From NCBI GenBank assembly GCA_036346375.1, contig CM070514.1, positions 15,404,463-15,468,462 of the forward strand: a DNA stretch of 64,000 nucleotides, written 5' to 3'. The notes below the pieces were generated by a model, which saw only the letters and a program-made list of their open reading frames with translations, was not told the origin of the DNA and made no database searches. The DNA comes from Guadua angustifolia. Its lineage: Eukaryota; Streptophyta; Magnoliopsida; Poales; Poaceae. Positions 11,456-23,967 of the stretch are shown piece by piece. How positions within the stretch are numbered: the stretch's first letter is position 1; each line of letters starts with the position of its first letter. Both the position numbers and the translations under genes were made by a program.

Positions 11456-12430
11456 AAAGGATGCATGTGTAATGGTGACTAGTTTTGTGGTACCCAGCAT
11501 GATCTCGTTAACCAGAGGATTTATCATTGTCAGTAAGTGCTCAGTGGTGCCAGATTTAACCAGGATGAAAGAGTTCAGTACCTATTGAGTGAGTAGAGTT
11601 CCAAGCAAATCATATTGTGTTGGATACTTAGACCTTTGACGTTATTCGGATTAATTGGATGCTCAAGCATAAGGCTATTTTGGGTGAAGAGTATGTCGAT
11701 TTAAAACCTTGAATGTGAAAAACAAAGGGGGTTTCAAGTGATGACATTTCATGTTAGTCAGCTGATGGATAATAGTGTGGAATTTGCCAATTAGAAGATG
11801 TACCAGTTGTTAGAGAATACCTTGATATATTTTCCAAGAATTTGCCTATTGTGCCATATCGAGAGATCAAGTTTGTGAGCGAATTAGTGCCTGGTACAAC
11901 ACCGATAGCGAAAAGACCATGTCAAATGTCTACTAAGGAATTAGTGGGAAATGGAAAAGCATATCAAAGAGTTAGTAGAAAGAATTTTGAGAAGACTTAG
12001 TGTGTCACCATGGGAGTTCTTGTTTATCAAAAAGGAAAATGGTAGATCAGGAAAAATGCACTAAATCGTGTTCTAAATGAAGGAAAGATCGAAAACGAGT
12101 ATCCAATATCAGGATCGGCAACGTGTTTGGACAGTTGAGAAGAGAGTTGGAATCTCTTTAGGATAAAACTTCGCTCCAGCTATCTCCAATTGAGGAGTCA
12201 TGTGAAGATGTTTCTAGGAGTCGTTCTCTACGTGATATGGACAATATGAGTTTTGGCCTTCTCCTGGATTGACCAATGCTCCCGCATACTTCATGAACAT
12301 GATGAGCAAGAACCTGGAGATGAGTTTTTGTGAGAACAGCAGTCGTACGCTAAGTTCAACAAGTGTGATCCCTGGAAGAAAAAGGTCAAAGTTCCTTGGT
12401 CATATAAAGACTGCTAAAGGAGTTGATGGT
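11456..12430 (+). pseudogene. Element C protease and reverse transcriptase fragments
   Basis: Several frames carry Gypsy pol landmarks in order. There is a degenerate protease end (DVIRINWMLKHKAIL near 11637-11690). The RT start is EDVPVVREYLDIFSKNLP with ELVPGTTPIAKRPCQM (about 11800-11930). HIKELVERILRRLSVSPW follows (about 11955-12010), then FGLTNAPAYFMNMM near 12250-12305 and KVKFLGHIKTAKGV (about 12390-12425). The fingers/palm segment with the catalytic YxDD box is missing or destroyed. Reading stops at 12430, where element D is inserted. Confidence 0.8.
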
Positions 12431-15400
12431 TGTCATGGCCCCAAATTCGAATTCGGCTCATGCGGCTAACATTAGCGCCAACCAAGTTTTGTCCGCATTT
12501 GAGATCAACTTCTGACTTCAGTGAATATCCTAAACTGCCACTTAGAAGAATTTCCATACTTAGCAGAGTTTAAGAGCTAGAAATTTCAGTGTGCAACTAT
12601 GATTTTCATCAAATGCTAATTTAAAACATAGCATCAAAATTGAATCCATGTGCTGAAATTTTTGGGGACTTAGCCACTTGCTTGCTAGTGGGGTCAAGTG
12701 AGCAATGCAAAAGGAATTTGGAGGCAGCAAACCAAATCAGCCTTAGGGCCAACCGCACCCAAACCGAACCAGCACACATCTTTTGAGCTCTCCTCGCCCA
12801 AGCAAGCACTCCACCAGCCCCAAACCGAAGCCAACATCATTCTCCTGAGTTCTCCCCAAGCCAGCCCTCACGCAGACTCCTCCCTGGCGCCGTCCTCCAG
12901 CACCTCTCCCTGGCCTGCGCCCTACCAGCAGCACCTCCCTGGTGGCGCCTCCTTCCAGCACTCCCCTGGCCGGCCACTCCTCTCAGCTCCTCCTTGGGTG
13001 CCTCCCTTTTCCTCTCCAAGCAGCAGCAGCACCCTCCTCTCCTTCTCTTGTTCCCCATGTGGATTTTGAGGTGAGGCTCTCCCTTGGTTTAGGGTTGGTT
13101 GTTTTCTGGTTTTGGGGGCAGCATTGGTGAAGTTGGGGGCTTTGGTGGGTGGAGATTTGGGATTTGGATGGGGAATAACCGATCTAGGGTTTGGAGCAAG
13201 GTTCTGAATTTTCGAGCAGATTTCGTAGCTACTGTTTTGGGTTGATTTGCGTAAGTTCTGAGCATCTCCTGCTAGGCTGGCTGTAGAGAAAGTTATGGGT
13301 AATGAAATTATTTTTCATTTTCAACTGGAATCACTCAATTTCGTTAACCCAGCTGAAAGTTATGATGATTTTAGTGCTTGCTTCTCTGAAATGCTGAAAA
13401 TGTGGAGCTGAAACATGGGCTATGAATTTAAATTATTTCTAGGTCGAATTAGAAATGAATTTTGCCTGAGAAGTTGTAGAAAATTTCATGTAGATTGTAA
13501 AAATGTTATCCTTTACTCAATTCCACGAAGTATAGCAATTTTTATGATGAAAATGGTGCATGCTGTTCTGAAACTCTGAAAATTCTGAACTCTAAAACTG
13601 CTCTCTATTCCTGGCCAAACTCGGAGTTATCTGGTAAGATTATGGAGGATTGGCCAAAACTATGTGGTAGATCTATGTCTTGTGGTCATTTAGGATCTGA
13701 GTTTGCTCAATTCGTTTAAGTGGTTCAACAATTATGGCCAAATGTAGTAGTGCTGTCCTGAAACGGGGTTTTACTAAATTTCAGAATTTTGGGGCTGAAG
13801 TTCAGAGTTTAGTGAAAAACTTTCAAGCTATATTCTGAATGTTAGGATGCATGGTAAAGTTAGATCACCCTCTTGTGGTCTTTTGGAGTCCAAGAAGTCA
13901 ATTTTTGGATTAGCCAATTAAAGTTATGCTTGTTTAGAGAAGTGTGCTTATTGTTTCTAGTTTTTGCTATAGATTAGAAGTGGAATTTAGCGTTTGTGAT
14001 TTCAATTTTTAAATTGAGTTGAATGTTTGCACTTTGGAGCTGACTTGGACAATGCACTTAGTATTTTCATTTCATATGCATTGCATGCATCTCATTTCAT
14101 ATGCATTGTAATCGTGTAGAGACCAAGCACGCGGAGGGTGACGTGGCGATGACCGAGGGGGTACCGGAGAGCCAGCTATTTTTGAGAATCCCACAGAAGC
14201 TCAAGGCAAGCACCTAAGCATATTCAACCTTATTCATAATTGTATTTTAGCGAATAAATTGGCTTATTGGATGGTTAAGTTATGCATTAGGAATTAAAAT
14301 ATGGGAAGGGTATTAGAACCTAATTATTGCACATACACTCATTGTTAATTATTGAACATCTTCCTTGGAGATAGTATATGGGTAATTATATTGTGTCCAT
14401 GCTTAGTTTGCTTAGATGTCAGGTATGGGCCAAGTGTTGGATGGTTCCTTCACTTGAGATTAATTACTTCACACTATTGGGTTGCAATGGATATGGTTAT
14501 GTTCTGAAATATAAACTTGAGACCGAACGAGAGGGTTGGATCATTTGGGTGTGGAGACTCAAATGTTGTAGTCTTGCCTGTGTCGGTTAAGGACCGATCC
14601 GTTGTTTGCCATGTTGATCAAGCACACCTTGTTGATCGCATGCCCGATATAATGGTACGGTAAGCCACCCTTTCATGGCATACTACTCAATGGGTCATGC
14701 CCTCTTGTGATTGGACATGGTTGAGGGCGAGGCCTAGGCCGACTCTCGAGGGCTAAGCGAGGCTTGAGCCGCTCGAGGGAGGTTGCTAGGTGCTCGGTCC
14801 GCATGAGGATGGTTCAACGAGTAAATATGGATGGGACGAGGGTTGACATGAGATTCCTTGTGGCACATGTCGTGCGATTGATGATCCCCTGCAGGGTGAA
14901 TAAGCGATTCGAATTGCCGCGCTCTCGGATATGAGCACGCTTGTATCATCGACACTTCAACGTAGTAATAACTTAAATTGAAACTAGTTGGTCTACTTGA
15001 TGTGGTTACTCGTTCATGATTTGATTTGCTCTCTTAAATGTTTAAATTCAGCTCTCACTTTAGCAATAGGTGCTGTACATAACTGCTATAAAATTTGTAA
15101 ATTGAGTAGTTAAATGTGAAAATGAACCAAAGTTAAGCTTTTATGCACTTTTACCTTAAGCTTATCCCTTGCTACATCCAAATGCATATTCCTTCAAGTC
15201 GGTCATATATGGACCACGGGTAAGTCTTGCGAGTACCTTCTGTACTCATGCTTCTGCTTTGTGGTTTTCAGGTGAGGACCCCGACGGGTGTGAGTTCTGT
15301 CTGTCCTGCTTCTCGGTGATCGGGCGGGGCACCGAGTAAAAGCTAGCTCAGCGATGTAAACGCCCGAAAGTGTTCAAGGGCAGGACACTTCCGGAGATAT

Positions 15401-16086
15401 ATGACTTTTGGGTTGAATTTGGTGGTTGTTCATTTATTGTGTTGTAAAGCTAACTTTAAAACTTGTTATGGCTATGTTTAATTACTTGGCTACTTCCGTT
15501 GTTGAACCTCGTTGTATCACCGTGCTTAACTCCTGTCTGTGATGTTATTTCTATCCATGTCGTTGTTTATGTTGTGGTTGTAGTTGTGATATATTTGTTT
15601 AGTTAATAGTTTCTTCTGTCTGCTAAGTGGATGTCCGTACTTCTAAGGGCGTCATGCCGAAATTTTGTAGATTTCTGAGCCTAGGCATGATATGGTGTTT
15701 TGTCTGTTTTGTGAGTCCTTTTATGCGGTTGTTGGTTCTTGCCTTGTGTGGTTGTTTGGTTTGTCTTTGTGCTTGAGTTATTATTTTGTTGTGCTTTGGC
15801 GTTGCGTGTCTGGTCATAAAGTTTTGGGTTCGTTGCCCCCTTTATGCGAATTGAATTGATATGGCAATGGAAACCGGTATGCGGGGCGATCCTGGGCGAG
15901 TTTTGGGCGCATACCGGGGGAATACCGGGATTGTTGTCGAGTTATTCGAATGGGATCCTTGTTGTCCTAATTGGGCTTGGGTGTTAGCACTGTGAGCACC
16001 ATCAGTGATCCGTTGCTAGCCTCCAAATCCGATGAGGGCGACTGGGCATTTGAATAACCTGAGGATGGTCTGGGCGGCTCCTCACA
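12431..16086 (+). repeat. 5' LTR of element D (3.66 kb)
   Basis: TGTCATGG...CTCACA. It includes a GC- and Pro-codon-rich segment at about 12750-13070, which is probably leader/transcribed LTR. It carries the GAGTAC...GTACTC hairpin (15231-15247) and the block at 15615-15680 shared with other LTRs in this window. The frames 12698-13069 and 14378-14590 are repeated in the 3' LTR with frame changes and have no recognised domain. Confidence 0.88.
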
Positions 16087-16089
16087 AGC

Positions 16090-16101
16090 TGGTATCAGAG
16101 C
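16090..16101 (+). other. Primer-binding site of element D
   Basis: TGGTATCAGAGC, three bases after the LTR end, complementary to initiator-Met tRNA. Confidence 0.9.
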
Positions 16102-16520
16102 AAGGTGCATAAAGACGAACCGTAAACTTGACAACCACTTAGGTGATTAATTAGGACTTACTTAACCTTCTAGGTAGCAATTAGCGCTATATTACCCGCC
16201 CTATGTCTATAATTAAGGTTGTGCAGGTTGAATGGTGAGCGTGGGAGAAACGATCACGTTGGAACCATGCATTTCATACCATGCATATGAGATCCATGTC
16301 ATACCATGCATGCATATGTCTTGCCGTGTCCTTTTTTGCTTCATGGTCTATGCTTTTATGTATGTTAGACTTGTAGGATTCTTTGTCTTGTGCTATTGTC
16401 TAGGTCATGTTTTAATTCGGGTTTTTAGCCAAGTTATATCATTTCTATATGGCTGCATTGTCCATATGGATTCTATCCATCTATGCTCTCATTTTTGAAT
16501 CTCGAGGCGAGATTCTTTTA
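16102..16520 (+). other. Entire internal region of element D, noncoding
   Basis: About 420 bp without gag or pol. It contains several copies of CATACCATGCAT-like sequence near 16262-16320. The 88-codon frame here (16232-16498) matches nothing I know and is not treated as a gene. Confidence 0.7.
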
Positions 16521-16536
16521 TGGGGGGGGGAGGATT
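16521..16536 (+). other. Polypurine tract of element D
   Basis: TGGGGGGGGGAGGATT directly before the 3' LTR; the priming site for plus-strand DNA synthesis. Confidence 0.85.
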
Positions 16537-19500
16537 TGTCATGGCCCCAAATTCGAATTTGGCTCATGCGGCTAACATTAGCGCCAACCAAGTTTTGGCC
16601 CATTTGAGATCAACTTCCGACTTCAGTGAATATCCTAAACTGCCACTTAGAAGAATTTCCAAACTTAGCAGAGTTTAAGAGCTAGAAATTTCAGTGTGCA
16701 ACTACGTTTTTCATCAAATGCTAATTTAAAACATAGCATCAAAATTGAATCCATGTGCTGAAATTTTTGGGGACTTAGCCACTTGCTTGCTAGTGGGGTC
16801 AAGTGAGCAATGCAAAAGGAATTTGGGGGCAGCAAACCAAATCAGCCTTAGGGCCAACCGCACCCAAACCAAACCAGCACACATATTTTGAGCTCTCCTC
16901 GCCCAAGCAAGCACTCCACCAGCCCCAAACCGAAGCCAACATCATTCTCGTGAGTTCTCCCCAAGCCAGCCCTCACGCAGCCTCCTCCCTGGCGCCCTCC
17001 TCCAGCACCTCTACTGGCCTGCACCCTCCCAGCAGCACCTCCCTGGTGGCGCCTCCTTCCAGCACTCCCCTAGCCGGCCACTCCTCTCAGCTCCTCCCTA
17101 GGCCCTCCCTTTACCTCTCCAAGTAGCAGCAGCACCCTCCTCTCCTTCTCTTGTTCCCCATGTGGATTTTGAGGTGAGGCTCTCTCTTAGTTTAGGGTTG
17201 GTTGTTTTGTGGTTTTGGAGGCAGCATTGGTGAAGTTGGGGGCTTTGGTGGGTGGAGATTTGGGATTTGGATGGGGAATAACCAATCTAGGGTTTGGAGC
17301 AAGGTTCTGAATTTTCGAACAGATTTTATAGCTACTATTTCAGGTTGATTTGCACAAGTTTCGAGCATCTCCTGCTAGGCTTTCTGTAGAGAAAGTTGTG
17401 GGTAATGAAATTATTTTTCATTTCCAACTGGAATCACTCAATTTCGTTAACCCAGCTGAAAGTTATGATGATTTTAGTGCGTGCTGCTCTGAAATGCTGA
17501 AAATATAGAGCTGAAACATGGTCTACGAATTTAAATTATTTCTAGGCCGAATTAGAAATGAATTTTGCCTGAGAAGTTGTATAAAATTTCGTTTAGATTG
17601 TAAAAATGTTATCCTTTACTCAATTCCATGAAGTATAGCAATTTTTATGATGAAAATGGTGCATGCTGTTCTGAAACTCTGAAAATTCTGAACTCTGAAA
17701 CTGCTCTCTATTCCTGGCCAAATTCGGAGTTATCTGGGAAGATTCTGGAGGATTGGCCAAAGCTAAGTGGTAGATCTATGTCTTGTGGTTGTTAGGATCT
17801 GAGTTTGCTCAATTTGATTAAGTGGTTCAAAAGTTATGGCCAATTGTAGTAGTGCTGTCCTGAAACCGGGTTTTGCTGAATTTCAGAATTTTGGGGTGAA
17901 CTTGAGAGTTTAGTGAAAAATTTTTAAGCTATATTCTGAATGTTATGATGCATGGTAAAGTTACATCACCGTCTTGTGGTATTTTAGAGTCCAAGAAGTC
18001 AATTTTTGGATTAGCCAATTAAACTTATGCTTGTTTAGAGAAGTGTGCTTATTGTTTCCAGTTTTTGCTATAGATTAGAAGTGAAATTTAGCGTTTGTGA
18101 TTTCAATTTTTAAATTGAGTTGAATGTTTGCACTTTAGATCTGACTTGGATAATGCACTTCGTATTTTCATTTCATATGCATTGCATGCATCTCATTTCA
18201 TATGCATTGTAATCGTGTAGAGACCGAGCACGGAGGGTGACGTGGCGGTGACCGAGGGGGGTACCGGAGAGGTAGCTATTTTTGAGAATCCCACAGAAGC
18301 TCAAGGCAAGCACCTAAGCATATTCAACCTTATTCATAATTGTATTTTAGCGAATAAATTGGCTTATTGGATGGTTAAGTTATGCACTAGGAATTGAAAT
18401 GTGGGAAGGGTATTAGAACCTAATTGTTGCACATACACTCATTGTTAATTGTTGAACATCTTCCTTGGAGCTAGTATATGGGTAATTATACTGTGTCCAT
18501 GCTTAGTTTGCTTAGATGTCGGGTATGGGCCAAGTGTTGGATGGTTCCATCACTTGAGATTAATTACTTCACACTATTGGGTTGCAATGGATATGGTTAT
18601 GTTCTGAAATGTAAACTTGAGACCGGGCGAGAGGGTTGGATCATTTGGGTGTGGAGACTCAAATGTTGTAGTCTCGCCTGTGTCGGTTAAGGACCGATCC
18701 GTTGTTTGCCATGTTGATCGAGCACACCTTGTTGATCGCATGCCCGATATAATGGTACGGTAAGCCACCCTTTCATGGCATACTACTCGATGGGTCATGC
18801 CCTCATGCGATTGGACGTGGTTGAGGGCGAGGCCTAGGCCGACTCTCGAGGGCTAAGCGAGGCTTGAGCCACTCGAGGGAGGTTCCTAGGTGCTCGGGCC
18901 GCATGAGGATGGTTCAACGAGTAGATATGGATGGGAGGAGGGTTGACATGAGGTTCCCGGTGGCACATGTCATGCGATTGATGATCCCTGCAGGGTGAAT
19001 AAGCGATTCGAATTGCCACTCTCTCGGATATGAGCACGCTTGTATCATCCGACACTTCAACGTAGTAATAACATAAATTGAAACTAGTTGGTATACTTGT
19101 TGCAGTTACTCGTTCATGATTTGATTTGCTCTCTTAAATGTTTAAATTCAGCTCTCACTTTAGCAATAGGTGCTGTACATAACTGCTATAAAATTTGTAA
19201 ATTGAGTAGTTGAATGTGAAAATGAACCAAAGTTAAGCTTTTATGCACTTTTACCTTAAGCTTATCCTTGCTACATCCAAATGCATATTCCTTGAGTCGG
19301 TCATATATGGACCACGGGTAAGTCTTCTTGAGTACCTTCGTACTCATGCTTACGCTTTGTGGTTTTCGGTGAGGACCCGACGGGTGTGAGTTCTGTCGTC
19401 ACCTTCTCGGTGGTCAAGGCACCGAGTAAAAGCTAGCTCAGCGATGTAAAAGCCCGAAAGTGTTCAAGGGCAGGACACTTCCGGAGATATCTGACTTTTG

Positions 19501-19917
19501 GGTTGAATTTGGTGGTTGTTCATTTATTGTGTTGTAAAGCTAACTTTAAAACTTGTTATGGCTATGTTTAATTACTTGGCTACTTCCGTTGTTCAACCTC
19601 GTTGTATCACCGTGCTTAACTCCTGTCTGTGATGTTATTTCTATCCATGTCGTTGTTTATGTTGTGGTTGTAGTTGTGATATATTTATTTAGTTAATAGT
19701 ATCTTCTGTCTGCTGAGTGAATGTCCGTACTTCTAGGGGCGTCGTGCCGAAATTTTGTAGATTTCGGAGCCTAGGGAGGATCTGGTGTTTTGTCTATTTT
19801 GTGAGTCCTTTTCTGCGGTTGTTGGTTCTAGCCTTGTGTGGTTGTTTGGTTTGTCTTTGTGCTTGAGTTATTGTTTTGTTGTACTTCCGCGTTGCGTGTC
19901 TGGTCGTAAACTTTTGG
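16537..19917 (+). repeat. 3' LTR of element D, 3'-truncated
   Basis: Collinear with 12431-15828 with scattered substitutions and small indels. Identity ends at about 19917 (TTTTGG), after which element C's pol resumes. The last about 260 bp of the LTR are absent. Confidence 0.88.
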
Positions 19918-20400
19918 TAAGGCCAATGTGGAAGTCGACGTTTGAGTTATAAGGCCTCAGTGCAAATGTGATGATAATAAGCATTTAATCAGAGGAGTGC
20001 AAAGAATTTAAGAGGTTGAAATTAAAAGTCACTCAACAAGGGTTCATAGTTGCTTTGGAAGTAAAACTAGCATTAGAGGATCAGGTCACAGAAAGTTCGA
20101 AGGGTGACAAAATATCAAGGAAAGCTTGCACCTAGCTCAAAAAGTGCCTCAGAGTGCCAGCAGAGCGGACGCCGTTAGAAGCTATCGAGTCGCAAGAAGA
20201 CCTGTTCTACAAAGAGCAGCCGATCAAGATTCTGGATGTAAAGGAGCACAGGACTAGAAACAAGTCTGTCCGCTTTTGCAGAGTTCCATGAAGCGATCAC
20301 TCAGAGAACAAGACAACCTGGGAGCACGAAGAGGACCTGGAGCCAGAATTCCCAAACCTATTCTCTAGATAGCCCTGAATCTCGGGGTCGAGATTCTATT
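19918..20400 (+). pseudogene. Element C pol end: RNase H tail and chromodomain remnant
   Basis: Just after element D comes GKANVEVD, matching the end of the RNase H domain (usually GKANVVADALSRK). Near 20199-20390 there is a block reading KEQPIKILDVKEHRTRNKSV, then ENKTTWEHEEDLEPEFPNLF. This is the conserved end of chromodomain-bearing Gypsy polyproteins. Everything expected between them, that is the integrase zinc finger and the DDE core, is gone apart from short degenerate pieces. A chromodomain would steer integration to modified histones in an active element. Confidence 0.78.
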
Positions 20401-20414
20401 AAGGAGGGGAGGTT
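20401..20414 (+). other. Polypurine tract of element C
   Basis: AAGGAGGGGAGGTT immediately before the 3' LTR. Confidence 0.88.
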
Positions 20415-23400
20415 TGTAACATCCCAAATTTTGGCCCTTTTATTCTAGCTAATGGTGTTTTATTGTTATCTAAGCTTTTTGTGAATTTTCTAGATTTATT
20501 GGATTTTTTGAAATTTATTTGAATTATTCCCAAATTAAGTATATTGCTTTTTGTCAAAAACTAATTATAAATAGATAAACTTAAAATAAAGTTTTATCAA
20601 AAATATTTTATTTGAGTCCAGGATGTCTCAAAGTATTTTTGAGAATTTTCTTGGATTTTTCCTGATATTCTTATTGCCTATAATAAATCAAATTGATTTC
20701 TGCAATTATTTTAAAAGGAAAAACCAAGAAAACTTGTATAAACAGTAATGGGCCTAGCCCATATACTATGCACGCCGGCCCGATTATAGCGCAGCCTGCC
20801 TTCTAGAAACCAGCACCGTAGCCGTAGGATCCCGATCGGAGCGCCAGCATTAAAACCCTAAGGCGTGCGGGATCTCAGCCGTCGGATCTACCCGTGCGGC
20901 TGTGATTCGTCGCGAGTGATCCGAGCGCCGAGAATCCCGGCCGTTAGCGTCGCCGCGTGTGCAGTTGGGATCAAGGCGCGTGCGGGGAGCTTGGCCGCCC
21001 GATATGCCACGCGTCTTTCATCCGTTCATCGTCCTCGTCTCGTCTCTAAGCTAGACTCAACTCTGCCTACCTCGCCGTAGCCGCCATGGACTCCTCATAG
21101 AAACTGCCTTATCCGGCCGCCGTGCGCTATAAAAAGGAGAGCACCGGTGCGAGATCACAAGCAATCAAAGCCCCAAGCCTTAGCCCAAGAATCGCCGCGC
21201 AGCCGCCGCAATTGAAGCCCTTCCGAGCGCACCGCTGCAAGCTTCCCCGTGCCAATTAGCCATCGTTCTGACATCGCCAAGCCCCCAAACCAAGCCCGTT
21301 CATTTCGCCATAACTTGAGTGACCTCGTGCGCGCAGTGGTTTCGCCGGAGCATCGCTAGGGAGGAAGATTGCCGCGGAGACCGTCGCCACCGGAGAAGAA
21401 GGTCGCGCCGCTGCCATAACCGTGCTCAAGTGATGAATCCGACCACGTCATTGTGACCGCAACGCCGAGATCTACCCGCAGTGCCACCCTTGCTCGCCGG
21501 CGGCGACCATAGGGTCCCGTTCCGGTGGTGGTGACGTGGCCTGTTAGTTCGTCGACTTGTGGCAGCCAGTGGGCACAGTCGTCTGCGTGGCACTGATCTG
21601 GCGTTGCATGGATACTGCATCGCTGCCAAGTCATCTGCCACGTTTGCGCTTGTATCAGCAGCCGTGGGTCCCGCTATCGGTGAAAGGCGCGTGGACCAGG
21701 TTCACTAAGGACCAGGGAAGCCAGGTGTCAACGCTGACATCAGGTGCTGCAATAAATCGATTTTTCGCTTTAAAAATAATTCGATTAATATTTGATTTTT
21801 CAATTTTCAGGTTTTTATGATTTTTAAATCTTCCGAGGGCTCGTTCTCCCTCATACGAACTCCGATTGAGGTGATTCAAATTTCTAAAAATTTGTAAAAT
21901 TGAGATCTATCTATTGGTCAGTTTTGTTTGATTTTTAGAGTTCAATTGCTCTTTATTTTGGTATTTATTTGGCTTTCTCTTTCGTTTCGCGTAGACGTTA
22001 AATTGTGCGATACATCCGGGAGAAATTCAGCAACTCAAGATCAAGGTCCAGAGCATGAATAAGGGCTTTCCTAAGGCAAGTTGTGCTTTGATCATGTTGA
22101 ACCCATGTTAGGAAAAATTGCTATTTTGTTTTACCTTATTGCATATTATTTCATGCGTATAAACGATTTCAATCTAATTTGGGATTTAGATATCTTACCC
22201 TTTGAATTACACCTTACATTGTCGATTGTATGTCATGATCCACTTGTCACCCTAGTTTGGTTTACTATAGTTGGTTACTAATGAAATCAACATGGGATGG
22301 TTAGAACGGTATAGAATTGCATAGCCATGCCACGTCATCACATGTACTTGAAATATTAATAAATAATCTTGACTAATGGAATATGGAACAATGTTATGAA
22401 TTTGTGTATCATGTGTGGTCACACGATGAGATTGAGTTGTTGTGGCGATGGATGTCACACAACGATATTGAATTGTTGATGGCACGTGGTGCTTGGTAAT
22501 CAACTCGGGTGGTTATGATTTTAGATCGGAGCAAGTGGCACGGGCAAGTGTGCCTAGGTGGGCCCGATGGGCAGAGGGTATGTGTATGTCTTGCTTTGAT
22601 CAGCCCTAAGGACACCTTGCAAGCCTTTGACATGATCAATCATGCAACCACATGTTGTTATGGGGCAGCCTTGCTGACTAATTTGCAATGTCTTAGTCTT
22701 GGTACTACCAGTGGTGGAGTGGTTCATCCTTTTTAATGAACCCAGATGGCGCAAGAGGGGGGCCCTGTTGTGGTAACCATTCCCTTCAGTGTTGAAACTA
22801 TAGCGGGTGGTACTGAGTTAAGACAGCGCATTGTAAAGGCTTTGTCATGATCTCTTCGCTGACACACCAAAGGAAGTGTGTTAATCGCGTGGCAACAAAA
22901 GATGATCATGTCGTGTGTGTAAAGTGCATAACCTCTGCAGAGTGTACAAACTATTCGGATAGCCGTGCTCACGGTATTTAGCAATGCTCGGGGATTACAG
23001 TCAAGGGTTTAGACTTTTGAAAAATGAAAACTTGGAATGGATGGAAGGTTGCCATGGAAAGTTGAATCTTGACTTAGGATGGGAAATTTGGTTTACTCGA
23101 GAAATGTTGAATCTATCTATTATTATTATTTGTTTTATTACTGTCTTTTCAATCTATATACCGTACTTGTTCATAAATGCTGCTTTACTGTGAATAGCCA
23201 TTGTTAGCCATTCCTTTGGAATAAGCCTTGCATATAGTTATGTTAGAATTGCATTCTGTGCACAACTTGTTGAGTGCTTTATGTACTCGCCCTTGCCTAC
23301 AACATCATCAGTGCTGAAGAAGGTGTACCATGAAGGGACGAATGTTTAGGGTGTGAGCCTTGTCAGTTGCCTGTGGTATACTGAGGGGTTTATCTACGTC

Positions 23401-23627
23401 TTCATTTCCACTGTAGTTCAATTTGCTGTTCAGCCTTGTGAGGCATTGCTAAGTAAGTTGACCATAAGGTCATTTACCTAGTAATATTTAATATATAATG
23501 TCTTTCATCTTATTTCCGCTGTGTATGATTGTGATATTCACTGATGTTGAGCCTGTGTGCACTAGCGTGATCCTGGACTAGTGCAGTATACACAGAGGGT
23601 CCGGATTTGCATATTCGGGTCTCGACA
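20415..23627 (+). repeat. 3' LTR of element C (3.2 kb)
   Basis: Collinear with 5993-9198. Ends CTCGACA at 23627, followed by the target duplication AAATA. The TATA box is at 21127-21135. Confidence 0.93.
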
Positions 23628-23632
23628 AAATA

Positions 23633-23967
23633 TATCCTTATATTCAATTATATGCTTATTTGATGTATATTAATTTAATTTAACAGTGCTACATAACGAA
23701 ATGAAATGAATAAATCTTCTAAATAATGAAAAAAATGCTAGATAGATATTTAAATAGTGAAAAAGGTTTGATGTTTTTTAATATTGGCAAAATTGCTAGA
23801 TGTATTGTAAATCTAATCATTTACAATTATGTTGTTATTTGTAGTTATATGATTATAATGTGTTTATCATTTTAATTAATTAGCACTGCATGACTAATGT
23901 AAAGAATAAATTATTTTGGTATCGTTTATTGATATGCTGAAATGTAGTTCGATATAATTAACTGTAG
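23633..23967 (+). other. AT-rich CACTA-1 sequence upstream of the transposase
   Basis: Continuation of the AT-rich sequence seen at 5623-5987, with the same AATAATGAAAA-TGCTAGAT-type repeats. It ends in AACTGTAG before the ATG at 23968, which may be a splice acceptor. Confidence 0.55.

Larger units (their letters stand above)
12431..19917 (+). mobile_element. Element D: non-autonomous long-LTR retrotransposon, tiny internal domain
   Basis: The LTRs are at 12431-16086 and 16537-19917, both starting TGTCATGGCCCC. The 3' copy lacks its last about 260 bp. Between them is only a primer site, about 420 bp of noncoding DNA and a polypurine tract. It lies inside the pol of element C, at an RT segment on the left and the end of RNase H on the right. 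The missing RNase H of C and the missing LTR end of D can both be explained by one deletion across the right junction, which also explains the lack of a target duplication. No gag or pol is encoded. Confidence 0.88.
5993..23627 (+). mobile_element. Element C: chromodomain-type Gypsy retrotransposon with long LTRs
   Basis: The LTRs are at 5993-9198 and 20415-23627. There is a perfect 5-bp target duplication AAATA at 5988-5992 and 23628-23632. The internal region has an initiator-Met primer site, gag with CCHC knuckles, a degraded protease and RT, and the extreme C-terminal part of pol with a chromodomain-like end, as in Tekay-type chromoviruses. RNase H and nearly all of integrase are missing. 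Element D sits between RT and the RNase H end. Both gag and pol are frameshifted, so C is non-autonomous. Confidence 0.92.

Noticed and set aside
12698..13069. 123-codon Pro/Ser-rich frame in element D's LTR as a protein
   Set aside because: The 3' LTR copy has frame changes and an early stop, there is no domain, and composition alone explains the frame.
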